This document shows, one piece after another, positions 11,151-22,679 of a DNA stretch of 64,000 nt (its first letter is position 1; each line of letters opens with the position of its first letter). Source of the DNA: Nymphaea colorata (taxonomy: Eukaryota; Streptophyta; Magnoliopsida; Nymphaeales; Nymphaeaceae); assembly GCF_008831285.2 (NCBI RefSeq), contig NC_045148.1:21199002-21263001 (forward strand), written 5' to 3'. The notes under the pieces were generated by a model that saw only the letters and a list, made by a program, of their open reading frames with translations, made no database searches and was not told the origin of the DNA. Made by a program: the position numbers and the translations under genes.

Positions 11151-11611
11151 TTTTAATTTCTTTACTCTCAAGCCAAGCTGCGCCAAACATGAGTGTTATC
11201 ACCCCAAATTTTTTAAAAAATACTGTATTCAGATTAAATCCTAGACCCAAAACAAATTTGCAACTATTTGATGTAAAATGAATTTTTGAACCCAAGTTTA
11301 GATCCAAATCAGACATTTCAAACTCAAAATCCAAAATCGAGTTCAAAACGACAAAATCTGGTGCTATGAGTGTCACTCACGTGCACATACATTCCTTTTA
11401 TTTTATACTTCGTTGATGGCTAATTGAACCGAATCTAGATTCAAAACGAGTTCGGAGTCACTCGAAATGATTTCGACCATCCATTTGAAACAAAAAACCA
11501 ATTTTATACACTTTTTAAATAAATTAAACAAAAAAGAAAGAAAGTTTTATACTCATTTTATTTTATTTTCTATTTTTCATATCATTTTAAAATTATAATT
11601 AAAAAAACAAA

Positions 11612-11775
11612 GGATTTTGCACGACCGTTCGGTCATGCGATCGCATGTTGCGCGCGACCGTGCGTCGTCGCAATGCGCTATCGCGCAACAATGTGTGTGT
11701 TGCACGATTGTGCGACCGTGCGTGCCATGCACTACTGCATGCCCTCAAGTGCATTTTTGCGCTGGCGTGTGTTGT
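11612..11775. repeat. GC-rich CG-palindrome tract in the long LTR
   Basis: A GC-rich island in an AT-rich window is built from variants of CGACCGT(G/T)CG and TGCGATCGCA, ending near GCGCTGGCGTG. It lies about 220 bp upstream of the TATA box, in what would be the U3 region of the LTR. Confidence 0.7.
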
Positions 11776-11992
11776 CAAACCTCATTTTCTTCGGAAATCG
11801 ACTGTTAGAGGGCAATTTTGAGCGTTTTAAGTGGGCATTACCCTGCTTACACCTCAAAAAAGGATTTACAAGCCTAATGGCCAATCATACTCATTTTAAA
11901 CCTATTTCTATTTCAAAATTGTATGAAATTCATATGAAAATGTTATGAAATTCAAACAAATTTGAACTTTGAGTTTTGGCTCCAAAACTCGC

Positions 11993-11999
11993 TATAAAA
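11993..11999 (+). promoter_or_regulatory. TATA box of the long LTR (copy A)
   Basis: TATAAAA follows a conserved GAGTTTTGGCTCCAAAACTC palindrome-like block. The same arrangement is found at 7821 and 58916, so it is a conserved promoter feature of the family. Confidence 0.55.
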
Positions 12000-13274
12000 A
12001 CCTCATTTTCCTCCCTCTTGGGCAATGAGCCTACCATGGAGGAACCTCTTATGCTTCTTCAATTGAAAATTCCAAATTTTTCTCAGCGCTCTCTTTTAAT
12101 TTCTCTCTTCTTCTCCAACCTTGGGTGCAAGCTTATCCAAGTTCAAATTATTCAAAGGAGCACAAAGAGATCTCTTGGTGGTTCATCATCTTGGAGCTTC
12201 ATCTTAGGCGACTCCAAGATCATTCAAAGAGAGGGCTCATTTATAGTATCATTCATATTTGAGGTATGTAATCTTCCTCTTATTTTCATTTCCGCTTTTC
12301 CTCTTGCCACTTCCCGATGGCCGTGCAAGAAAGCTCAAATGATTTCTTATCAGAAATTGAGAGTTATATCTTCAGTGCGCCGGGAGTATGAGCAAGGCGG
12401 AGTAAATTCTATTTCTTCATTTTATCTCCCAAAATATGTTTGCTATATTATCTTACTCATCCCTTATGTTTGAGATGATGTTCATGCATGATATTCTAAT
12501 TTTTCCTTATTAATGAGCAAATGCATCGTCAGAATGAGTGCTTGGGTTGGGACTTATTCGTTCTTGTGTTGATTTTTGAGGTTGGGACTTGTCCAAACCA
12601 GGAAAGCCCTTCACAAATTTGTACATGTTAAAGTGCATCTTCATGTCATTTTCACACTTAGTTTATTTCTTAATCACCCGATTAGGAACCCCAATGAGTG
12701 CTTCGTCATTCTCCATTTCGTGAGTTTTTGATTTTTTTTTATACCCAATGGTGGGAGAAATCAATTTTCTTGTAATAATTGTGGTTTTTATTTACATAAA
12801 AAAATATTTAGAATCATGTTTTCCAAAATATTTTCAAAACCAAATACTGTCTCTAATGCGGCCTTGGAGACTTAACTTAGGTTCTTGCATCAGCCCAAAT
12901 TCCCCTTCGACCTATATCAAAAATTGGAGTCGGCTATTTTCGAGTCATTTCTTGATTTTAATACTCAACAAAATATATGCATATACATGTTATATACGTA
13001 TACGTGCACATGAATATCTTTGTCATTCTCTCTTTATGATTTAACAAACTTTCGTATACGTATATATGAATATATATATATATATATGTGTCATCCATTT
13101 TCAAATCTCTCTCTCTCTCTTTCTAAAATGATCTTCTCTTTTCTATTTGATTTAAACCTCATTTTTACAAGCTTTTGTATACGTATATATCTACATACAT
13201 ATATATGCATATATATGTATATGAATATGTATCTCTCTTTCTTTTAAATCTTTGATTTTTTTATTTTCAAGGCT

Positions 13275-13307
<33 letters not shown>

Positions 13308-14077
13308 ATATTTCTCTTGTGATCAAATCTTTCATATTTTCCCTTCTTTCCAACATTTTTCTCTCAAGATCTTTTTCATTTGCCGACTTCAGCAAGACCA
13401 AAACTCAATGACCCAATATTGGAATCATGCTTGAGGGTCTATAACCCTATTCAAAAACTTTTCTCTTTTCATCAAAAATATTTATTACAAAAATCTTAGA
13501 TGTATGTGATGGTAAGAATGCCTTTAGATGAATGCTGTGGTAGAAATGAATCATGTAAGATCAATGCATTCATGCATCCACATTCACTTAACATCACAAA
13601 TGAGCACAATCACATCTCTAAAAGAACTTAAGCAAGATGAGATGGAGCTCTAACTAGGTAGTAACCAAATTAAAGCAAAATCGTAGGTCTACTTTAAGTC
13701 CTAAGGGAACACTAAAGTGACTTCGAAATGATTTCCCAAACTTTTCAAATGATATTTCCCAATTCTAATTTTCTCCAAAATGTTTCATATTCTCAAATAA
13801 TTCTTCAAGAATCTTTTAAAAAGTTGAGAGCATCAAACTTTCAACATTTTTCTCAAACACTACACAACATATAGAATGGAAAAGATGTTCAAGTCAAAAT
13901 GAAATGCATCAAGGATAAACATAGCCCTTGGTTGATTACCCCTAGTAAAGGCACCGGGAACGGTCGATCCTCATACCGACGGGCTAGTCCCTTTCTCTCA
14001 TTTTCAAAACAAAACTTCATTTTTCTAGAGCACTCCAAAAATCAAACCAAAATAAAAAATTTTTGGAGATGCGAAAA

Positions 14078-16138
14078 ATGGGCTTGGATCTTGATGGCTG
14101 GGCCGATCCCAGGCTTGATTATTGATGCCCAACTGCTTATTGGGCTAGGCTACCCAATATCCAACTCTAGCAAAAAGGCATGCATTGGGTGGCTTCGAAG
14201 ATGGTTGAAATGATTTTGTTGTTTCATAGATTTAATGACTTGGTGTTAGCCTATTCAAGCATTTCAGTTCACAAAAACTGCATCCCTTGTATTTTTGTCG
14301 TTGACGTTGCCAACTTGCACACAAGAATCTTGTGGATGGTCAGTAAGCTTTTCCAAGCCTTCAACTATATAATTCAAATTTCATGATAATTTTCTCACTA
14401 GAAAATAATTTTCTCAATCAAAGTATGGTGTACAAAGTTGACATGTCTTTTTAGGTGATATTTGGCAACCTACACGAAGCCTAATTGGTTAAATCGGTAT
14501 CATTAATGTCATCAAAATCATTTTTGAATCAAATTCGAAAGCTTATGATTGTGCGAATTGGTTGAATCCAATTGGAACTGAAATTGTTATTGGATCGGAT
14601 TAATTAAACGATATATTCCCAATATCAAAACCTTTAATGAGAAAATCAATAGGTTATTTAAGAAGCAAATTTTGGATGATGATGATGATGATGGTAATTT
14701 AAAATATCAGAAATAGTAACCTAATAATGATACCTGGGTAATAATATTTTAATAACAAATAAGAAAAAAATTATCAATTTTTTATATATTCTTATTTATC
14801 GGGAAAGTTTTTTGCCCCATTTATCTCTCTTTTGTTTAAAGACTTTTCATTTTGATGAAAACATAACATATTAAATATGCGATGAAAACGTGCACCATTA
14901 GAGTGCATACTTATCAAATATGCATGAAAAAAGCCAAATTTTAGTTGTTCCCCTGCTTACATAGGCAACTAGATTGCCACCTCCCCTATTTAGTGGAACC
15001 AGCATCAATAATAACGCCATAAACACTTTTTGGAAAGACTTAGCTCCTGTGTGGCATTTTACTATAGATTAACCTGATTGAACATGAAGAGGCGGATTTA
15101 TGACCGGCTCAGTAGAATTGATTTAAAAAATCGGTTGAATTTTATGTCTCTTGAATCAGCTCTTGCATTTGAATCAAGTCAGCTGATTCTGTCCGATTAG
15201 ATCAACATGAAGCTCTTTAATTTTAGGTTTACAAAATAAGGCAGTAAGGGTTGACGTGTAACAATAAGTGCTGATACAGTTTACGTCACCAGTATTGACA
15301 TACGAGGGCCGACACAGTAACATATAGCTTGGAATGCAACATTGATTTTTTTGCCATATTTGTAATGAAGTAAATTGCTGAGAAACAGATGACCCAGGAG
15401 GGCCTGCTTCCTTATAAAAATACCGATGCCAAAAGCCTTATATGGACATCTTGGTGTGATTTCTTAGAACCTTACACTTTGCAAAAATTTTACAATTTCA
15501 ATGCTTTCATGTATCCGCCTGAATTTAAAAAAAAAACACACACTATAAAATGCATGAATTATAAATTATTCGACTATAGCAGTTTCCATACATTTTTTTC
15601 AAACATCTCATATAATTTTGAAGATATGTGGACAGTGCTAGCTAATGCATTTTCTGAAGAGTTAAGAATGTAGGCGCATTTTTCAGATTGTGGGTATCTG
15701 TTATAAATTTGTGAAGATGAATAAATGCATATTAATGGCCTAAATATGAAAAAACAAAACTTTGAAGGTCGCTCAAATAATGACCAATCCCAATTTTTAG
15801 TATTTGTACTGATTCAAGCCAAAGGACATTGCTTTCTATTTGACCCAAACAGCACCACATTTATCATTTATACATGGTACCTGCTGGTATTTACATAATT
15901 GATACTTGTATTCAATTACAAAAAAAATAAAATGAAAGAGATGGTCATCATTTTGAGTAAGTTAAAACAGCTAGACAAGACTCACCAGTTCAGTTCAACA
16001 ACACTTCAATTTACCAGACCCAAATCTAACAAGAGGAAGAGAGAAAGAGAGAAAGAAAGAAGAGGCAACGAAATGGAAACACACATATTTAACCAAAAGA
16101 ATTCATTACAATTTGCCACCGATTTTCAGTAATGTTAT
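14078..16138. other. Non-coding interval, no recognised gene
   Basis: AT-rich sequence. A short (GAT)n run lies at about 14678-14693. A 94-codon open frame at 15389-15673 on the plus strand matches nothing I know and has no supporting features. A GA-rich stretch lies near 16030-16065. This is also the 3' flank of the NLR pseudogene. Confidence 0.5.
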
Positions 16139-19100
16139 CTATATGACTAATCTTTTCCCAAGACGATTTCTTAACGGCTGTGGCAGATGGAGTGCTGGAC
16201 ATGAGAAAATCCACAACCGTTGAAGCTTCGAGAGGCAGGCGATCTGTTGCTGTGCATCAGTGGAAAATGTTGTTTCATTTTGTTGTTGTCGGGGAGTATT
16301 ATTATTCACATCCACCAGAGACTTCAGATTGGGGAAGTCTTGAAGCCACAGAAATTTCAGTTTTGGGAGGCATTGCCAGTGGCCTCCCAAGCTGATGTCC
16401 TCAGAGAAACAGCGTAATTCCAACACCTCCAGTTGAGAGAGACCCCACACCCACTGAGGCACCCTTCCCCATTTGACCTCCTCATCAACATTCGTGTTGT
16501 CTCTCAATTCCAGAGCATTGAAGGAGGGTAGAAATGTTGGTACCACCGATGGCAATGAAGATGGCAGTAGTACTGCTGATTTTGAATCCAACTTCAAGCA
16601 AATGAGGTTAGGCATTTGCTCAAGCAATTTCCAACCCAATCTTTCACTTCAGCAATTCTTCAGTGACAGCGTTCGGAGCTGAGTCGCTTGACCACCATGC
16701 CCCGCCAGCTCCAATAGAGCATAAATCAAGCCTTCTGTCTGTACATTTGGACAAGTTTCAAAACTCGCCTTTCTTAAGCATGGTATAAAAGTAAGTGTTA
16801 TTTCCCAGTTGGGCAAATTCTTCACATCCAGTTCCTCAGGTGAAGGAAGGTGAGTGGGGAGCTGCTTCAAAATCTTCAGGTAAGACAACTTCAGTCTCTT
16901 TAAATCTGGCATGTGATCATCAGATACTTGCTGTAGCCTGCCACATCCCTCTACCTCCAATGACTCCAATGCAGGCATGTTAGCAAGAGTCTTCAACCTT
17001 TCACATCGGTACACATGCAATGACTCCAACGCATGCATGTCAGCAAGAGTCTTCAGCCTTTTGCATCTGGACAAAGTCAACGACTCTAATGCTGGCAGGT
17101 CACCAACCTTGTTGAGCCCATCACACAGCCAAATCTCCAAGGAATTCAACAAAAGCATGCTTGGCAATTCACACAATGTTGGGCAGTTTTGGACCTTCAA
17201 TTCTTCCAATGATTTAATTCCTATCACTGTTGCCAACAATGGGCAACGCTGCAGCTGTAGTGTCTGCATCTCCCCATAATTGGTATCCAAATACCATCCC
17301 TATCTCCTTTATGACTATAAATTCCCAACCTCTCTATGCCATATGGAGGTTCCACAGCCTCCAGCAAACTCCTCTCTTCGGAAGCATTATCCACTCTGTC
17401 ATCCTCTTGCTCCTCAAAATAAAATTCACCCCAATTAACTCATGCTTCTCCTTAAGCTGTGCATTTTTTGCATCAATTAATTTCACCCTTCCCCCACCCA
17501 AACATTCTATTAACAATTCTCCCTTCAGTTTGTTCAAGTCTTTTAGTTCCCTAATATTGCATCCTCTTGTATCCCCCTTGTCATCGCATACAATAAATCT
17601 ATACAAGATCTGTAAATCAGTAAGCTTCCCCAGGTCTTCAGTTATAAATTTCAATTCCTCTATATCTTTTAGCCCAAGATACCTCAAGTTGCTCAGTTCA
17701 CCTATTTCCTTGGGCAATTCTTCAATTTTACTAACACTTAAATCCAATATTTGCAAGTTACAGAGTCTGCCGATTGAACTGGGCCACCATTTCACATAAG
17801 AATAGCTTAGATTGAGATATTTTAGAAGTGAAAAATCTTCAATTGACTTTGGCAACTCATACATCCTATATCCCCTCAATGACAACACCCTCAACCACTT
17901 GAAATTGGTTAAGTGTGCAATATAAACCGAATGCAAGTCTGACTTGGAATCAGAATCAGGATCGCACAACAATGTCTGCACCTTATTTGCTGCTCCTGAG
18001 GCATTGTACTTGTGCTCTGCATCGTCGATTCCAAGTAATGACAGATGGCAGGTGTGCTCAGTAGCAGAGGCATGGCTATATTCCTTTCCACCAATATATA
18101 AGGCAAGGTCATGAAAAATGTCATGCAATTTGAGATCCTTATGTTTAGTTTTCTTCAATCATGCACCGATTTATCAAATCATTAATCCATTAGTTAGCAG
18201 TCACTTCCACATCAATGCCTTCCTTTTCCTCAACCAATCCATGTCCCATCCATTGCATGACCAATCTACCCCTTTGTATGTCATAATACATTGGATAAAT
18301 GCAGCAATATACAAAACAACTCTTCAAGTAATCTGGCAAGTCATCATAGTTCAGTATGACACCAGGAAGAATGCTACTACGTATTTCCCATATCTCACTC
18401 TTGTCAATGCTTTCCCAGTCGTCTTTTGTCATCCTTTTTGTACGCATTAAGGATCCTACCATCTGGACAACAAGTGGCAACCCACCACACTTTGCCACTA
18501 TTTTCTCCCCAATACCTTCGAAATTGTGACTTTCCAATTCATGTTCTTGTATCTTTGCCACACGCAGAAACAAGCTCCATCTTTCATCCAAAGACATTTC
18601 TGTCAATTTATACATTTTATCACCAATTCCTTGAGAGACTTCTACCTTTCTACTGGTGATCAAAATCTTGCTCTCCTTTGCACCTCCCGTTAGGGTGTCC
18701 GCTACCTCTCCCATCCACCAACCTAATTCCCATACATCATCTAAAACCAATAAGAACTTGCTCTTTGACAGCTCACTCTGTAATCATGTGCACAAACCAC
18801 TCAAGGAAGTGCTACCTTTCAGTTCTCCTTCTGATTCCTTGCATACTTCCTTTAGTATTTTTCACAGCAAACTCATACGATTTGGCTTCTCTGAAACACA
18901 AACTCACCACCTGCAGTTCCCAAACTGTTCTTTGAATTTATTAAAAAACATTTTTGCAAGAGTTGTTTTCCCAATTCCACCTTGACCTACAATGGATACA
19001 ATAGAAACACCATCTTTTTCTAGCGCCCTACTCATTGTATAGCCATCAAACAAGAGTTCTTTTACTTTCTCTTTAACATATGCCCTACCCATGGGTGGTT

Positions 19101-19638
19101 GTGCAGTACCTATGAGATGGGATGTCTCTCAAGAATTGTCATGTTCACCACCAAAAGGATGCTCACTCTCAACTTTTGGTGTTCTGTTGAACAAGTCCAC
19201 CATTTCCATATCTTTTTCTATTTCATTAAGCCTTAGGTTGACCCTTTTTATTTCATTACCAAGTTGGGAAGAAGCAAATATATGTTCCTTAAACCGAGAG
19301 TACAAAGTGATCCAGGGCTTTCTTTCCTTGTTCCATGAAGTTATTGAACCCTTTTCCCTTTTCCTGAGCTCAATTATGGTTTCATATCCTTCGATGATGT
19401 CCTGGGCATCATATAAAACGTCCTTCAGCTCTGCCTGCAGATATCTGTTTCACTGGTTTCTGAAAAATGGTTTTTGCTCTACGACTTTGATGGTCTTCTG
19501 CAAGCCTTCCAGCTTTTTCTGGAGCTTCTCGACTTTGGCATTCCGGATGAGGTCCACCTTGTCTTTCAACAAACTGGTTACAGACCAGAACATATTAGAA
19601 ATGGCTGCTTCTGCAAATGCATCGATTACAATTGCCAT
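16139..19638 (-). pseudogene. CNL-type NLR disease-resistance pseudogene
   Basis: This is an intracellular immune receptor of the coiled-coil NB-ARC LRR class, decayed. The start is the ATG at 19638 (MAIVIDAFAEAA), opening an Rx-type coiled-coil domain. The NB-ARC motifs, in order, are the P-loop GQGGIGKTTLAK, kinase-2 KFLLVLDDVWE (the final W is typical of CNLs), RNBS-B ILITSRK, GLPL-type CGGLPLV, RNBS-D CFVYCCIYP and an MHD-like LHDIFHD. LRRs follow, including near-tandem repeats such as ALESLHVYRCERLKTLA, to a stop at 16139. In-frame stops occur after FRNQ, after GGEHDNS, after NCRW, after MSLL, after GLCT, after VTAN and after SLKNC. Frameshifts lie near 18155, 17410 and 17290. There is no intron sign. 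Full architecture is kept, so it is a recent or slowly decaying single-exon pseudogene. Confidence 0.9.
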
Positions 19639-19686
19639 CTTCCCCAGTCTCTCAGTCGGTGGAAGAGGAAGAGGAGCAATTTTCAA

Positions 19687-19722
19687 GTGTGTGTGTGTGT
19701 GTGAGACAGAGAGAGAGAGAGA
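19687..19722. repeat. TG and GA microsatellite upstream of the NLR
   Basis: (GT)n at 19688-19702 is followed by an interrupted (GA)n to 19722, about 50 bases upstream of the NLR start codon in its 5' leader or promoter. Confidence 0.8.
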
Positions 19723-19737
19723 ATAAATACAACAGGT

Positions 19738-19935
19738 CTCCCTCTTTCTTTAATTTCTAGTTGCCGATTTTATAAGAAAGAATAATCCCTCCTTCTTTAA
19801 TTTCTAGATGCCGATTTTATAAGAAAGAATAATACCTCCTTCTTTAATTTCTAGTTGCCGATTTTATAAGAAAGAATAATCCCTCCCACCCTCAGCTTTC
19901 TTTCATTTCCAGTTGCCTATTTTACAAGAAAGAAT
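19738..19935. repeat. 47-bp tandem repeat in the NLR upstream region
   Basis: Three copies of a 47-bp unit (CTTCTTTAATTTCTAG then TTGCCGATTTTATAAG then AAAGAATAAT) are near-identical; the phase-fixing CCG falls at 19764, 19811 and 19858. A fourth, diverged copy (TTGCCTATTTTACAAG) is shifted by 11 extra bases. It lies 100-300 bp upstream of the NLR start on its 5' side. Confidence 0.85.
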
Positions 19936-22021
19936 GAATGCATTCGAGTGGATCGGAAGTTTAACCTGCCGAGTGCTTAATTTGGGGTGTGGTGAGCACA
20001 TATGCTTGAGTGCTTCACATGTGCTAAATAAGTCAGGAAAAGTCCCCCAATCCCAGTCCACTATTTCACCTAAATTTCCCCTTTCTGAAGATAATTTGTT
20101 TATCTGATTGTGTTTATGTAAAATGTCTGGATGAATGATTTTTTTTCAAAAATCCAAAATTTTATTAAATGTTGGGTTTGAGCATACAGCATATACTCTA
20201 ACGAAAGACTGGTGTGTCTGTGTGTGTATATATGTGCATGTGCACATGTATGGATTTCTCTAACCCATATATAGTTAAATGACAGCATGTTCACGCGAAA
20301 ATATTGTGCTTATGCCATGTTTACTGTATGTGCTTACATTCTACCGCTTCCATATCTCCCTCTCTAGTAATGGATATAGATATGATTTTGATCCAATGAA
20401 AGTACATGACACATATTAAAACATGTGAATGCAATAAAAATGCAAACTAGATCCAACTTTTATGTCTGTGAGTTAGATCCATACATCTTCAAATAGAATT
20501 AGAGAATGATATGTAAGTTTGAAACCAGTCTGCCCCACTGCAAAGTCAAAATCTTTTGTTATAAGAGTCGTTTGTATTTTTCTTATTAAAAAGTATTTAA
20601 TAAGAAAATGACTAACTTAATATATGTTTCTCATCAAGTCACTTTTAAGATCATATTTATGAGGTTAGATTGCCCAAAAAACATTTTAATAATTAATCTT
20701 AATAGGTTTAATTTTTGTCTCTTACCCAAGTGGCTGCTTTTCACTAACTTTCATTATTTATATATATATAAACACACACACACACACGCGCGCGCACAAA
20801 AGCACACACACATACATAAAGAGAGAGTGACAGCAGAAGTGCACTCAGATCTGATTGTAGAATGGATCAATGCTGCAGGTTCACACAGATCGGATCTTAG
20901 AATGGATCCAAGATGCAATTAGTTAGGAAGCTCTATTAAATGAATGGGTAGTTCATTTGGAGCGGATGAAGATGATAATTAATTGAAAACCCTAAATTTA
21001 TTTTGCTTTCATTTTAAATACAGCTTATACTTTAATTACTGCTACGCCGGGTGGGGGGGGTGGTGGGGCGGGAGAGAGAGGGATGAGAGAGAGATCTTTT
21101 GTTTTGTCTACAAATCGTTCTACTTGTTTACCATTCCAAAGTACAGCCGCTGAAAATTTGATCTTTTATGTTTATTTCTAGTTCTGAAAAGTCTAAGGTG
21201 GCGGTTTAATGGTTTAGTTTTATTCTTTTCCTTGTTTTCTTTTTAAATGGAAAACCTGATTAACAATAAAAAAAACACAATAGTTTTACCATGGGAGGAA
21301 TGCGTAAGTAAAAATTGCAATGCCCTCAGTATAAGTTGTGGCCACAATTTGATGAGTACCAGAATCCGAAGGTTAAACTTTTCAATGCTTTTAGGGTCTC
21401 TACACTTTAGTAAGTTAAAAAAATACAGAAGGTCACATGACACGATATGACAAACTATTATAACAATTGATATATTCTTACAATTGAGATGGCCCCTCAC
21501 CCTGTGCCATGGCCTTTGTTTTGATCCTTCTTGCTTGTCGCATCAATACCTTAGGCCATCTCCAGTGCCTTGTGATCCACCTTGCTAACCAGTGTCCTCT
21601 TTCCCTCTTTGCTGCGGAATCGAGATACTACTTTTTTTGTTGACACTCATTTTTTTATTGCTTGCTTGTTACCGCTTGGCCTTCTCTCCCCCACACTCTC
21701 CCCTCTCCTCGCAGCAGCTTCTTCTCTTTTCTCCTTTACCTTCGGTCAACAGTGGTTGGCAATTTACTTGGTGGTCTTGAATCATCTACTATTGGTGGCA
21801 GGATTGGCAAGAACACAATAGTAGTATGTTCAAAAACACATCAGCAAGTGTTCCTTCAATTGAATGCATTGTGAAGGTAGATGTCCACCTTGCTCTTTGC
21901 ATTGGCCATGGGATGACTTCCGCCTGGAGGGGGTTGTGGGTCTGCCCTGGCACCAAGCCTATTTTCTTTCATCAAACATGGGAATACTCATCCTAGAAAA
22001 TTCTTTCCATTCCATAACACA
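19936..22021. other. Non-coding interval, no recognised gene
   Basis: AT-rich. A compound microsatellite, (TA)n then (CA)n, (CG)n and (CA)n, lies at 20758-20815. A 33-bp segment is imperfectly doubled at 20847-20917 (GATC..ATTGTAGAATGGATC theme). A G-run lies at 21050-21068. Short frames around 21580-21870 are unrecognised. Confidence 0.5.
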
Positions 22022-22223
22022 CAAGGGTGGAGGGAAGGCTCCTGCCTTGGCATCCCCCCCCTCTCAGATATTAAAAACTTTAAAAATTTATATGTAAATC
22101 TAAAAAATTTTAGTTTAATATATATACAAATTTGAAAATTTCTATTTCTGTATTTCTGCGCCTGTTAAAATTTTGAAACTATAGTTTACCCCATGCGACA
22201 AGAAATTCCTGGTTCTACCCCTG
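22022..22223. mobile_element. hAT MITE, family 2, copy 1 (202 bp)
   Basis: The left end is CAAGGGTGGAGGGAAGG and the right end, complemented, is CAGGGGTAGAACCAGG. The 8-bp flanks ATAACACA (22014-22021) and ATCACACA (22224-22231) agree at seven positions. The interior is AT-rich with AAATTTT motifs and no coding frame. It is related to 26588-26780. Confidence 0.8.
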
Positions 22224-22537
22224 ATCACACATGCCTCATAACTAGAATGAGGACAACGGTTCCCATTCAGTGATTCCATGAAACAATTTTCTAGAAACAA
22301 GTTACCAGTTAAAGGTTTCTATAGGATCAAACTATATATAAAAGACAAAACTATACAGGTAAAATTATTCAATGGTACAGACTTTTAATCAACACCACCC
22401 TTTTAAGTATCAACTGCGCAGGCTCTCCCCCTTTCACTTTTCACTTCTCATGCTCTCTGTTTGTGACTTGATCGACTGCATTTTTTCCTTTCTCATTTGT
22501 CTTCTCCTGATTTCTTTGTTGCCATCTAAGAAACAAG

Positions 22538-22670
22538 TAGGGGCAGAGTTAGGAATTTTTCATGAGGGGCCGAATTATAGTTTTAAAATTTTAACAACAG
22601 CGAAAATATAATTTTTAACATTTTTTACATCAGATATATGAATTTTGTAAATTTTTTTTACATGTACATG
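22538..22670. mobile_element. hAT MITE, family 2, copy 2 (one end only)
   Basis: The end TAGGGGCAGAGTTAGGAATT and the next approximately 100 bases (TTTTTCATGAGGGGCCGAATT and on) match the reverse complement of 26780 downward. The opposite terminus is not visible, so the copy is truncated. Confidence 0.65.
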
Positions 22671-22679
22671 TACATTTTT

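Larger units (their letters stand above)
11194..14077 (+). mobile_element. Probable solo long LTR (copy A, 2.9 kb)
   Basis: The sequence begins TGTTATCACCCCAAATTTTTT and ends AAAAATTTTTGGAGATGCG, an imperfect terminal palindrome as expected of an LTR. The flanking 5-mers ATGAG (11189-11193) and ATGGG (14078-14082) may be a target duplication with one mismatch. Inside are a GC-rich CG-palindrome tract (11612-11775), a TATA box at 11993-11999, and CT and TA microsatellites (13070-13320). It aligns with 58819-61456 from the promoter block to the end. No PBS or internal retrotransposon domain follows, so I read it as a solo LTR. The class (probably Ty3/gypsy) is inferred from LTR size only. Confidence 0.65.

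Noticed and set aside
16180-18985. Plus-strand open frames opposite the NLR
   Set aside because: They are antisense shadows of the minus-strand NLR frames, where all known motifs lie.
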